From Panacagrimonas sp965216805 (GTDB lineage: Bacteria > Pseudomonadota > Gammaproteobacteria > Nevskiales > Nevskiaceae), in assembly GCF_965216805.1 (NCBI RefSeq), contig NZ_CBDCGN010000002.1:2170001-2234000 (forward strand): a stretch of 64,000 nucleotides of DNA. The letters are read 5' to 3'. Below, piece by piece: positions 43,686 to 52,302 of the stretch. The notes under the pieces were generated by a model that saw only the letters and a program-made list of their open reading frames with translations, did not search any database and had not been told where the DNA came from. Position 1 is the first letter of the stretch, and each line of letters opens with the position of its first letter. The translations under genes and the position numbers were made by a program.

Positions 43686-46310
43686 ATGCACGGTGAAGCC
43701 AAGCGCGGGTTCGCGAAGTGGTATGTCGATGTCACGGTCCCGATCATCTTTCACAAGCGCGCGCGAACGCTGATCACCATCATTCTGGCCACCCTCTTCC
43801 TGGGCTGGCAGGCCACGCAACTTCGGCTTGATGCCGGTTTCGAGAAGCAGCTGCCGCTCGGCCATCCTTATATCCAAATCTTCAAGCAGTACCAGAAGGA
43901 GTTTGGCGGTGCGAACCTGGTGCTGATGGCCATCAAGCAGAACGAGGGCAAGGGCGACATCTACAACGCCGAGTTTATGAGCACCTTGCGCAAGGCCACC
44001 GATGCGCTCTACTTCCTGCCCGGCATGGACCGTTCGCGCGTCAGCTCGATGGTGACACCGGACGTGCGTTACCTGGAAGTGGTGGAAGACGGCTTTCAGG
44101 GCGGCAACGTGGTGCCCGCGGATTTCACGCCGACGCCCGACATGCTCGACAAGGTGCGCCAGAACGTGGAGAAGGCGGGCATCATCGGCCGCCTGATCGC
44201 CAACGACCAGACCGGCGCCATGATTTTCGGCGAGCTGCTGGAACGCGATCCGGTGACTGACGCGAAGCTGGATTACTTCGTGACCGCCGACCGAATGGAA
44301 GAGATTCGCCAGCGGTTCATCAGCCCCAAGCGCTGGGAGTACAAGCTCAAGCAAGATTCTGAGGTACTCAAGGCCGGATCGGTCGTTCACCTGGGATACC
44401 ACAATCCAAACGGGATGCTGTTCTCGTTCGCTGATGTTGAAGTCGTTTATAAGGACGACACCGGCAAGCTGCTGTCGCAGGTGTTTAAGGGGCGTGACTT
44501 CGAAATCACCGAAGCGACCAACCCAGAGTACAACCCCAACATCGACATCCACATCATCGGCTTCGCCAAGATCGTAGGCGATGTCGCAGACAAGTCGACC
44601 GAAGTCGTTGGATTTTTCGGTCTGACCATCGTACTGGTATGGGCCGTGCTCTGGATGTACACAGGTTCCGCCCTGGTTGCGCTGATTCCGCTGTCCTGCG
44701 GCCTTCTCGCCGTCGTCTGGGAATTGGGGCTGCTGCACCTGTTCGGCTTCGGGCTTGACCCCTTCGCGATCCTGGTGCCGTTTCTAGTCATGGCCATCAG
44801 CGTCTCGCACGGCATCCAAATCGCGAGCTTCTGGCTACTAGAGATCGCCGATAATGGGAGGACTAGCTATGACGCCTCTATGGCGATGTATAAGCGGCTG
44901 GTCATTCCCGGCATCACTGCGCTGATCACCAACGTCATCGGTTTCGGCACCCTGCTGCTAATCCCCATTGGCATCGTGCAGGAAATGGCCATCAATGCTT
45001 GCTTTGGCCTTGTCGCGGTGGTGGTCTGCAAGAAGATCCTGCTGCCATGCTTGCTGACTTACATACCGATCAAGGACCCGGAGAAATTTCGCCGGCACCA
45101 ACACGCACGTGACAAGGCGCTCGCGCCAATCTGGAATGTCACCTCCTACCTGGCGCTCAAGCCCTATGCGGCAGCAGTGTTGGCGGTCTCGTTCCTGGTC
45201 TGGGGCGCGGCGGAGTACATCAAGAAGGATCTGGCCATCGGCGAGCTGCACCCCGGCACCCCGGAGTTACGCCCTGACTCCCGCTATAACCTCGACACCG
45301 ATGTGATCGTGAACAATTTCGCCATTGGCGTCGACGTACTCAAGATCATCGCTGAGAACGAGGCCGACGGTTGTATCGATCACTCCGTCATCAGCACCAT
45401 CGATAAGCTGGCCTGGCGGATGGAGAACACGCCCGGCGTGCAGTCCACGCTGTCGCTGCCGAAGCTGCAGAAGATGGTCTTCAACAGCTACAACGAGACC
45501 AATCTGAAGTGGCGCGCGCTGCCGCGCGAGCCCGGCGCGCTGGTGGTGACGGTGCAACCCTTCCCCAGTTCCACCGGACTGCTCAACGAGGACTGCAGCG
45601 CGATGCCGCTGTTCGTCTTCACTGCGGACCACAAGGCCAAGACCATCGATACAGTCATCGAGGCGTTCGACAAGTTCGTCGCCGAACAACCTGCGGACGC
45701 CCCGGTGAAGTTCAAACTCGCCACCGGCAACGTCGGCGTGATGGCGGCGACCAACGATGTGGTCGAGGAAACCGAGCCGCGCGTGCTGCTGTGGCTCTAC
45801 CTCGCCATTGCCATCAGCGTCTACGTGTCGTTCCGGTCGATCGCGAGCGTGATCTGCATCTTGGTGCCCCTCGCTGCCGTGTCGGTGTTCACCTACGCGA
45901 TCATGGTGTTCCTGGAAATCGGCGTGAAGGTGTCGAACATCGCCACCGTGGCCTTCGCCGCGGGTATCGGCGTCGACTACGGTATCTACATCTACTCGGT
46001 GCTGGAGGAGAACGTCAAGGAAAAAGGCATGGCCATGCGCGAGGCCTATGCCAACACCCTGCATCAGACCGGCAAGGCGGTGGTGTTCACCGGCCTGGCC
46101 CTGGCGGCGAGCGTGTCGACCTGGATGATGTCGGGCCTGCAGTTCCAGGTGGACATGGGAATCCTGCTCACCATTATGTTCCTCGCCAATGCGATGGCCG
46201 CCATCTTCATGCTGCCGGCATTCGCGGCCTTCCTGCTCCGCCCGTCAAAAACGAGCACCTCCGATGAGGCCCCGGCGGCGCCTACGACGGTCGCGACCCG
46301 CACCGCATGA
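43686..46310 (+). CDS. RND superfamily exporter (MMPL type)
   Basis: 874 residues from the ATG of HGEAKRGFAK; a GTG 42 bases earlier is the alternative. Topology is that of an RND exporter: a first transmembrane helix (TLITIILATLFLGWQ), a large periplasmic loop, five helices around residues 310-470, a short linker, a second loop and a final helix bundle (residues 690-860). GIGVDYGIYIYSVLEEN is the conserved transmembrane motif of MMPL proteins, with the Asp used in proton relay. It lies opposite DUF1329/DUF1302/YCF48, a grouping that suggests transport of lipids or hydrophobic substrates. Confidence 0.92.
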   Translation: MHGEAKRGFAKWYVDVTVPIIFHKRARTLITIILATLFLGWQATQLRLDAGFEKQLPLGHPYIQIFKQYQKEFGGANLVLMAIKQNEGKGDIYNAEFMSTLRKATDALYFLPGMDRSRVSSMVTPDVRYLEVVEDGFQGGNVVPADFTPTPDMLDKVRQNVEKAGIIGRLIANDQTGAMIFGELLERDPVTDAKLDYFVTADRMEEIRQRFISPKRWEYKLKQDSEVLKAGSVVHLGYHNPNGMLFSFADVEVVYKDDTGKLLSQVFKGRDFEITEATNPEYNPNIDIHIIGFAKIVGDVADKSTEVVGFFGLTIVLVWAVLWMYTGSALVALIPLSCGLLAVVWELGLLHLFGFGLDPFAILVPFLVMAISVSHGIQIASFWLLEIADNGRTSYDASMAMYKRLVIPGITALITNVIGFGTLLLIPIGIVQEMAINACFGLVAVVVCKKILLPCLLTYIPIKDPEKFRRHQHARDKALAPIWNVTSYLALKPYAAAVLAVSFLVWGAAEYIKKDLAIGELHPGTPELRPDSRYNLDTDVIVNNFAIGVDVLKIIAENEADGCIDHSVISTIDKLAWRMENTPGVQSTLSLPKLQKMVFNSYNETNLKWRALPREPGALVVTVQPFPSSTGLLNEDCSAMPLFVFTADHKAKTIDTVIEAFDKFVAEQPADAPVKFKLATGNVGVMAATNDVVEETEPRVLLWLYLAIAISVYVSFRSIASVICILVPLAAVSVFTYAIMVFLEIGVKVSNIATVAFAAGIGVDYGIYIYSVLEENVKEKGMAMREAYANTLHQTGKAVVFTGLALAASVSTWMMSGLQFQVDMGILLTIMFLANAMAAIFMLPAFAAFLLRPSKTSTSDEAPAAPTTVATRTA

Positions 46311-46373
46311 GCGGACGACGCCGACCCGAAGTCCTCTCAACTGCGTACATACCGTCATACCAAGGGGAGTCGA

Positions 46374-47543
46374 ATGAAGAGTGGATCCATGCTGCTGGCA
46401 GCGATCATCGCCGGGATCACCGGCAACGCCTGGGGCCAGGAGGACGCATCCAATCCGGCGGGCAAAAGCGCCTCGACGGCGATTGCGAATCGTTTCTATA
46501 TTTCACCCATGGCCTCCTATGTACTGGCGGACACGAACCGCGGTACCGATGACGGCCTGGGTGCCACGATAACGTTCGGCAAGCTGTTTCAGGACCGATT
46601 CGGGTTCGAACTGGAAACGCACTATTCGGCCTACGACGCGGAGAACGGCGGAGGTTCCGCAAAGCTCCTGTCCGGCGGCGTCCGCGGCCTGCTCTTCCCG
46701 GTCGAAAAGGGCAACGCGTTTGTCGTCGGCGGGCTGGGCTACGGCCGCTTCGAGGACCATCCCGGTGACGATGCCGACTACGACACCGTGCTGTGGTCCT
46801 TGGGTGGTGGTTATCTCTTCGGGCCGTTCGACGTCCTGGTACCCGACATCTCGATCCGGACCGAACTCCTGTTCCGTAGCGACTTGCACGATGGGGATCG
46901 GACCAGCGAGACCAACAACAACGCGCTCAACGAGTTCGTCGCGAGCGTCGGCCTGCTGATTCCGATTGGTGCCGGCCCGGTACCGCCGCCCCCGCCCCCG
47001 GAAGCGGCACCGGTAGAGGTGGTTCCGGTCGTCGAGCCTATCGACAGCGATGGCGATGGCGTCACCGATGACCTGGACAAGTGCCCGGATACGCCTGCCG
47101 GTACAGCGGTCGATGCGGACGGGTGCCCGCTGCCCGCGCCGAAGCCGGAGTGCAAGACGCCGGAGTCGGGTCAGCCGATCACGCTGGAGGGCTGTGCGGC
47201 GGGTGACAAGATCGTGCTGCGTGGCGTCAACTTCGAGTTCGATCGCGACGTGCTCACGGTCAACGCCAGGACCATTCTCGACTCCGTTTCCGATGCCATG
47301 AACAGTGCGACGAATGTTCGTGTCGAGGTGGGCGGTCATACCGACGCGAAGGGCACCGACGAGTACAACCAGGCCCTGTCGGAGCGGCGCGCTGCGAGCG
47401 TCGTGCGATACCTGACTGGCAAGGGCATCGCGGCGGACAGGCTGGCGTCCAAGGGCTACGGCGAGGCTGAGCCGATTGCCGACAACGAGACCGACGAAGG
47501 TCGCGAGTTGAATCGCCGCGTCGAACTGAAAATCGCCGAGTAG
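46374..47543 (+). CDS. OmpA-family outer membrane protein
   Basis: 389 residues, ATG after AGGGGAG. A signal peptide ends near NAWGQ. An OmpA-like beta-barrel (residues about 35-200) is followed by a Pro-rich linker (VPPPPPPEAAP) and a calcium-binding thrombospondin-3 type repeat (DSDGDGVTDDLDKCPDTPAG). The C-terminal OmpA domain binds peptidoglycan (NFEFDRDVLTVNARTILDSV, VGGHTDAKGTDEYNQALSE, RAASVV, NRRVELKI). It anchors the outer membrane to the wall and may help with hydrocarbon contact. A strong hairpin follows. Confidence 0.93.
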   Translation: MKSGSMLLAAIIAGITGNAWGQEDASNPAGKSASTAIANRFYISPMASYVLADTNRGTDDGLGATITFGKLFQDRFGFELETHYSAYDAENGGGSAKLLSGGVRGLLFPVEKGNAFVVGGLGYGRFEDHPGDDADYDTVLWSLGGGYLFGPFDVLVPDISIRTELLFRSDLHDGDRTSETNNNALNEFVASVGLLIPIGAGPVPPPPPPEAAPVEVVPVVEPIDSDGDGVTDDLDKCPDTPAGTAVDADGCPLPAPKPECKTPESGQPITLEGCAAGDKIVLRGVNFEFDRDVLTVNARTILDSVSDAMNSATNVRVEVGGHTDAKGTDEYNQALSERRAASVVRYLTGKGIAADRLASKGYGEAEPIADNETDEGRELNRRVELKIAE

Positions 47544-47554
47544 TAGTCAGGACA

Positions 47555-47588
47555 GGCTGGCGACCGGGCACTACCCGCGTCGCCAGCC
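47555..47588 (+). terminator. Terminator hairpin after the OmpA gene
   Basis: GGCTGGCGAC pairs with GTCGCCAGCC, and inside it CGGG pairs with CCCG around CACTA, giving a stem of 14 pairs with one bulged C. It starts 12 bases after the OmpA-like stop. T-run absent. Confidence 0.7.
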
Positions 47589-47672
47589 CATCCGGCGTTA
47601 CATCGGTTTTGAGCTGAAATCGCTGGCCACCCCGCGCATGGGAGCCACGCACGCACCCGGAGCACGCAAGAG

Positions 47673-49064
47673 ATGAGTACTCGCCTGGTTCCCGCTCTCG
47701 ATCTGGGCTGGCTGTTCCTCGAGACGCGCGACACGCCCAATCATGTCGGCGCGCTGATGATCTTCGAGCCGCCTGCGAGCGCGGGACCGACCTATATGCG
47801 CGATCTGACCGACCATCTGCGGTCGATCGATACGCTGGTACAGCCCTGGAATCTGCATCTGCGCGAGGGCCCGATGTCCGGCCTGGTGCCCATGCTGGAC
47901 ACCTCCGGCAAGCCCGACATGGAGTACCACGTCCGCAGGCTGGCCCTGCCGCAGCCCGGTGGGGAACGCGAACTCGGCGAACTGGTGTCTCGCCTGCACG
48001 CCAACGCGCTGGACCTGCGCCGGCCGATGTGGGAGAGCCACGTCATCGAGGGTCTGGATGGCAATCGCTTCGCCCTGTTCGTCAAGATTCACCACGTCCT
48101 GATCGACGGCGTGGCCGGCATGCGCATGTTCCAGCGCGCGATGTCGCCGACGCCCGGTGAAATCCGGCCCGCACCTTGGGCCTACGTGGACCCGAGCCGC
48201 TCGAGGGGGAAGAAGAAGGCGGCGAAGGCTCCCGTGACGGAGGCGCCCGTCCCCACACGCCGCGGCCTGGTGATGAAATCGGTCGCCAACCTGTACCCCA
48301 TGCTGATGCCACGGGCGCGGCGCGTGCCTGATCTGGTCACCGCGTTCTCGGCCCCCAGCACCGTGCTGAATGGACGGATCACCGCGCAGCGGCGCTTGTC
48401 CACGCAGCGCTACCCGCTGGCGCGTCTCAAGCGCGTGGCGGATGCGGCCAAGGTTTCGGTCAATGACGTGGTGCTGGCGATTTGCGGCGCCGGCTTGCGC
48501 CGGCTGCTGGCCGAAGCCGGCGAATTGCCCGAGAAGAGGAGTCTCAATACCTGCATCCCGATCAGCGTCCGCGCCGCGGACGAAATCAGCGTCGGCACGG
48601 CGATCAGCTTCGGCTTTGCCGACCTCGCGACCAACGAGAGCGATCCCCTCGTGAGGCTCGAACGGGTCCACGCCTCCACACGCGCGCTCAAGGAGCAGGT
48701 CAGCGCGCTGCCGCGCACCACGGTCGGCGCGTTCTCCCTGGCCGTGATGGGCCCTTATGCCTTGCAGCAGGCCCTGGGCCTGGCGGGCCGCACCCGGCCG
48801 ATGTTCAACGTCGTCATCTCCAACGTGCCAGGTCCACCCGAGCACCTATATCTGTTCGGTGCCCGTCTCGATGCGATGTACCCCGCATCGGTGCTTTATC
48901 ACGGACAGGCCTTGAATATCACCTGCGTGCGCTACGGCGAGGATCTGAATTTCGGTTACACCGCCTGGCGCGACGCCCTGCCCCACGTCCAACGCATCTC
49001 GGTGTACTGCGCGCACGCGCTGGCCGAACTGGAAAGGGCGTTGGAACTGCCAGCCGCAGTATGA
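47673..49064 (+). CDS. WS/DGAT-like acyltransferase (wax ester synthase/diacylglycerol acyltransferase)
   Basis: 463 residues. DLGWLFLETRDTPNHVGALM is the typical WS/DGAT N-terminus (family: DxxFL-x-E-x3-PMHVG). The catalytic motif is HHVLIDG with His140-His141. NVVISNVPGPPEHLY and LNITCVRYGEDLNFG complete the C-terminal domain. It matches the wax ester synthase family better than the paralogue at 20922-22376. It would make storage esters from alcohols, including those formed by the monooxygenases, and acyl-CoA. It precedes a PQQ alcohol dehydrogenase by 69 bases. Confidence 0.93.
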   Translation: MSTRLVPALDLGWLFLETRDTPNHVGALMIFEPPASAGPTYMRDLTDHLRSIDTLVQPWNLHLREGPMSGLVPMLDTSGKPDMEYHVRRLALPQPGGERELGELVSRLHANALDLRRPMWESHVIEGLDGNRFALFVKIHHVLIDGVAGMRMFQRAMSPTPGEIRPAPWAYVDPSRSRGKKKAAKAPVTEAPVPTRRGLVMKSVANLYPMLMPRARRVPDLVTAFSAPSTVLNGRITAQRRLSTQRYPLARLKRVADAAKVSVNDVVLAICGAGLRRLLAEAGELPEKRSLNTCIPISVRAADEISVGTAISFGFADLATNESDPLVRLERVHASTRALKEQVSALPRTTVGAFSLAVMGPYALQQALGLAGRTRPMFNVVISNVPGPPEHLYLFGARLDAMYPASVLYHGQALNITCVRYGEDLNFGYTAWRDALPHVQRISVYCAHALAELERALELPAAV

Positions 49065-49133
49065 CGGCGCGGGAAGCGGTCCTGAACCACTCGGGCCGGG
49101 CACGAACTTCATCATTGCTTTAGGAGAGCCTCT

Positions 49134-51359
49134 GTGACACGTTTTTCACCTTGCGACGGTCGCCGCGCAAGCTTACGTTTCCTGCTGTTGCTTGCGATCA
49201 GCAGCACCGCTGCGGCCGGCGGCACCGCGGTGGACGCCGCGCGCCTTGCCGCGGCCGGGGCCGAGACCGCGAACTGGATCCAGCATGGCCGCACGCAGGA
49301 CGAGCAGCGCTACAGCCCGCTGAACCAGATCCGTGGCGACAACGTCGAGGATCTTGGCCTCGCCTGGTACCTCGACCTGGGCACCAAGCGCGGACTGGAA
49401 GGCACGCCCCTGGTCGTCGACGGTGTGCTCTATTTCACCGGCGAATGGAGCAAGGCGTACGCGGTGGATGCCCGCAGCGGCAAGCTGCTGTGGGAGAACG
49501 ACCTGGACGTAGACCGCGACCGCGGCCAGTATGGCTGCTGCGACATCGTCAACCGTGGCATGGCGATGTGGAACGGAAAGGTCTATGTCGGCACCTTTGA
49601 CGGGCGACTGGTCGCGCTCGATGCCGCAACCGGTGAGGTGGTCTGGGACACGCTCACCGTCGACCTCTCGCGCCCCTACACCATCACCGGCGCACCGCGC
49701 GTGGTGAAAGGCAAGGTCCTGATCGGCAACGGCGGCGCAGAACTGGGCGTGCGCGGATATGTCAGCGCCTACGACGCCGAGACCGGCGAGATGGCCTGGC
49801 GGTTCTACACGGTGCCCGGCGACCCGTCGAAGCCCTTCGAAAGCCCGATCCTCGAAAAAGCCGCGGCGACCTGGGATCCGAGTGGCAAGTACTGGGAAGT
49901 CGGTGGCGGCGGCACGGTCTGGGATTCGATGGCCTACGACCCCGAGCTGGACCTGCTTTACATCGGCGTCGGCAATGGCTCGCCCTGGAACAAGTGGATT
50001 CGCAGCCCGGCGGGCGGCGACAATCTGTTCCTGTCCTCCATCGTCGCGCTGCGCCCGGAAACCGGCGAGTACGTCTGGCACTACCAGACCACGCCCGGTG
50101 ATGGCTGGGATTACACCGCCACGCAGCACATGGTGCTGGCCGATCTGGAGATTGAAGGCCAGACACGCAAGGTCATCATGCAGGCGCCCAAAAACGGCTT
50201 TTTCTATGTGCTGGATCGCGCCAGCGGCGTGTTGCTGTCCGCCGAGAACTACGTGCATGTGTCCTGGGCCGAGCGCATCGACCTCACGACCGGACGGCCC
50301 GTCGAAACCGACAACAGCTACAAGACCAGCCCGGTGTACCAGTTCCCCTCGCCCATGGGCGGACACAACTGGCAGCCGATGTGCTTTCACCCCGGCACCG
50401 GCTACGTCTACATCCCCGCGCGCGAACTGGCGATGATCTTCCGCCAGGACGAAACCTTCGAGTACAACCCGAAGTTCTGGAACGTGGGGATGGACGTGAT
50501 GAAGGATCTCACCGTGCCGGCCTGGCTGGACCTGGAGCTTGTCAAGAAGGTCGGGGCCGCGACGGCGCAGGGGTTCCTGCTGGCCTGGGATCCGGTGAAG
50601 CAGGAGGAAGTCTGGCGCCACAACAGCGAAACGCCCTGGAACAGCGGCGCCCTTTGCGCCGGTGAAGACCTGGTGTTCGAAGGCACCGGGCGCGGCTATC
50701 TGGACGCCTACGACGCGCGCACCGGCGAGCGGCTCTGGCACTACGACGTGCAGCAGGGCGTGATTGGCTCGCCCATCACCTACACCGTCGATGGCGAGCA
50801 GTATGTGAGCGTACTGGTCGGCTGGGGCGGCGCATTCGGCATGTCCTTTGGATTCGCGAGCAACACGCGCGAGAGCCCGTCCACGGAAGGCCGCTTGATG
50901 ACCTTCAAGCTCGGCGGCGACACGCAACTGCCCCCGGTGGACCGCCCGCGCCGCCTGCCCGAGCCACCGGCGGACACGGCAACGTCTGAGCAGATCGACA
51001 AGGGCAACCAGCTCTACCACAAGTACTGCGTGTACTGTCACGGACCGGGCGGCATCAGCCATCCCAACCTCGCGGATCTGCGTTACATGAGTGCTGAAAC
51101 GCACCAGATGTTCGACGCCATCGTGCTGGGCGGCGCCCAGCGCGAACGGGGCATGCCCGCTTTTTCGGACACGCTCAATGCCGAGGAGTCGGCAGCGATT
51201 CACGCTTATCTCACTCGGGTGGGGCACCGCACGCTCAAAGCCGAGCAGAGCCGCGATTCCACCTGGACCAGCGTCAAGCACTGGTTCTATGGGGTGTTGG
51301 CCGCAGTGGCCGATTGGGGCGTGCGCATGATCGCCTGGTTCAAGAGCGCCGCAGGTTGA
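49134..51359 (+). CDS. PQQ-dependent quinohaemoprotein alcohol dehydrogenase
   Basis: 741 residues from a GTG six bases after AGGAGAG. A signal peptide ends around TAAAGG. The eight-bladed PQQ domain shows the adjacent Cys pair in GQYGCCDIVNRGMA, the sequence GVGNGSPWN, GDGWDYTATQHMVL with the Asp region of the active site, and the W-docking repeats. A fused C-terminal cytochrome c domain has CVYCH at 632-636 and Met in RGMPAF. The enzyme oxidises alcohols to aldehydes in the periplasm and feeds electrons to the respiratory chain. Close to CuMMO operon 2, it is the likely next step. A C-terminal tail includes a possible amphipathic or membrane segment (WFYGVLAAVADWGVRMIAWF). Confidence 0.94.
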   Translation: MTRFSPCDGRRASLRFLLLLAISSTAAAGGTAVDAARLAAAGAETANWIQHGRTQDEQRYSPLNQIRGDNVEDLGLAWYLDLGTKRGLEGTPLVVDGVLYFTGEWSKAYAVDARSGKLLWENDLDVDRDRGQYGCCDIVNRGMAMWNGKVYVGTFDGRLVALDAATGEVVWDTLTVDLSRPYTITGAPRVVKGKVLIGNGGAELGVRGYVSAYDAETGEMAWRFYTVPGDPSKPFESPILEKAAATWDPSGKYWEVGGGGTVWDSMAYDPELDLLYIGVGNGSPWNKWIRSPAGGDNLFLSSIVALRPETGEYVWHYQTTPGDGWDYTATQHMVLADLEIEGQTRKVIMQAPKNGFFYVLDRASGVLLSAENYVHVSWAERIDLTTGRPVETDNSYKTSPVYQFPSPMGGHNWQPMCFHPGTGYVYIPARELAMIFRQDETFEYNPKFWNVGMDVMKDLTVPAWLDLELVKKVGAATAQGFLLAWDPVKQEEVWRHNSETPWNSGALCAGEDLVFEGTGRGYLDAYDARTGERLWHYDVQQGVIGSPITYTVDGEQYVSVLVGWGGAFGMSFGFASNTRESPSTEGRLMTFKLGGDTQLPPVDRPRRLPEPPADTATSEQIDKGNQLYHKYCVYCHGPGGISHPNLADLRYMSAETHQMFDAIVLGGAQRERGMPAFSDTLNAEESAAIHAYLTRVGHRTLKAEQSRDSTWTSVKHWFYGVLAAVADWGVRMIAWFKSAAG

Positions 51360-51780
51360 GCGCTGTGCGGGCCACCCTGGCCCGCATTCATTGATCTGGC
51401 GTTGGGTCGACGGGCAAGACTGCGGGTCGAGGAAGACCGCTGGCCGAACCGATCCAACGCCAGCCCGGATGCGCTGGCCAGGCCATATGGCCTGGGACGC
51501 TCAGGGGGCGGGCGCCGCTGGTTCCCCAGCGCTGCGCACATCAACGCGCGCGGGTGACCGCCTTGACTGCCGCAGCGGAAGATCTCCCCAAGCGCCGGTC
51601 GCGGCGAGGTACGTCACATGGGTTCCACCCATGGGGGCAGGCGCCCGGCACAACCGGGCGCGCCCTTCCGGGATCAGTCACCAAGCATTCGCGAGGCGTA
51701 CGCTTGAACCGGAGACTGCGGCGAAGAAACAGCCTGCCTGCTCGCGTTGAGCGCGACACGCAGACCGCTCTTCGTGACCC
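51360..51780. other. 421-base gap between convergent genes with several palindromes, no gene seen
   Basis: Perfect inverted repeats: GCGGGCC/GGCCCGC (51367-51385), a likely terminator for the alcohol dehydrogenase; CCAGGCCATATGGCCTGG (51478-51495), an unbroken 18-base palindrome; CATGGGT/ACCCATG (51617-51633); and GCGCCCGG/CCGGGCGC (51641-51661), a likely terminator for CuMMO operon 2. Open frames here have no coding character. Confidence 0.6.
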
Positions 51781-52284
51781 CTACTTCTTGCCGCTGTCGG
51801 CGGCTTCGACGACAACCTTCACCGTCTGCATGCTCGCATCAATGGTCCGGTGCATGCCATCCGACCAGTACACCCTCAGGCTGCGCTCGCCAGGCTCGAC
51901 CGGCAGGTCAAACAGAAACACGTACCGATTGTTGCCCAGCCGGATCAGCTGGTCTTCGCCGGGCATCAGCGAAATTCCATCGGTTTCGATGTGCAGGTGG
52001 GTGCCCACCACGGGCGCGCTCATGGTCAATCTTTCCATTTTGCCGGGCGTTTCGAACACCACCGCAAGCTGGGTGCCGACCTTGGCGCCGTCCTCGGGAA
52101 ACAGGATGCGCAGCGGCGGCACTTCGGTCGCACCCTTCCCCGCCGCGCCGTTGGCCGCATGCTGCGCGTGCCCTCGATGATGGGCGTGATGGTCGTCTTG
52201 CGCCGCCTTGCCTTCGGCCAGCGCGCCGAAGGACAGACCGCTGCCGAACAATGCCGCCCAGAAAAGAATTTGGGGTCGTTTCAT
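51781..52284 (-). CDS. His-rich periplasmic protein, last gene of CuMMO operon 2
   Basis: 167 residues. A signal peptide ends near GALA. A His-rich stretch (DDHHAHHRGHAQHAANG) follows and may bind copper. The rest is a small beta-type domain (RILFPEDGAKVGTQLAVVFE, VGTHLHIETDG, LRVYWSDGMHRTI) that recalls DUF4399/DUF6130-type domains, which I cannot confirm by eye. It is 18 bases after the CopD fusion gene and belongs to the same transcript. A copper-chaperone role is inferred from its neighbours and the His cluster. Confidence 0.75.
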   Translation of the reverse strand: MKRPQILFWAALFGSGLSFGALAEGKAAQDDHHAHHRGHAQHAANGAAGKGATEVPPLRILFPEDGAKVGTQLAVVFETPGKMERLTMSAPVVGTHLHIETDGISLMPGEDQLIRLGNNRYVFLFDLPVEPGERSLRVYWSDGMHRTIDASMQTVKVVVEAADSGKK

Positions 52285-52302
52285 GGTTTGACTCCTATGG
52301 GT

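Noticed and set aside
49173..51281. 702-residue minus-strand open frame opposite the PQQ alcohol dehydrogenase
   Set aside because: It is an antisense shadow. The plus-strand frame has all PQQ and haem motifs.
51391..51750. 119-residue plus-strand frame in the 51.4-51.8 kb gap
   Set aside because: Composition is random-like, no ribosome binding site, and it runs through several palindromes.
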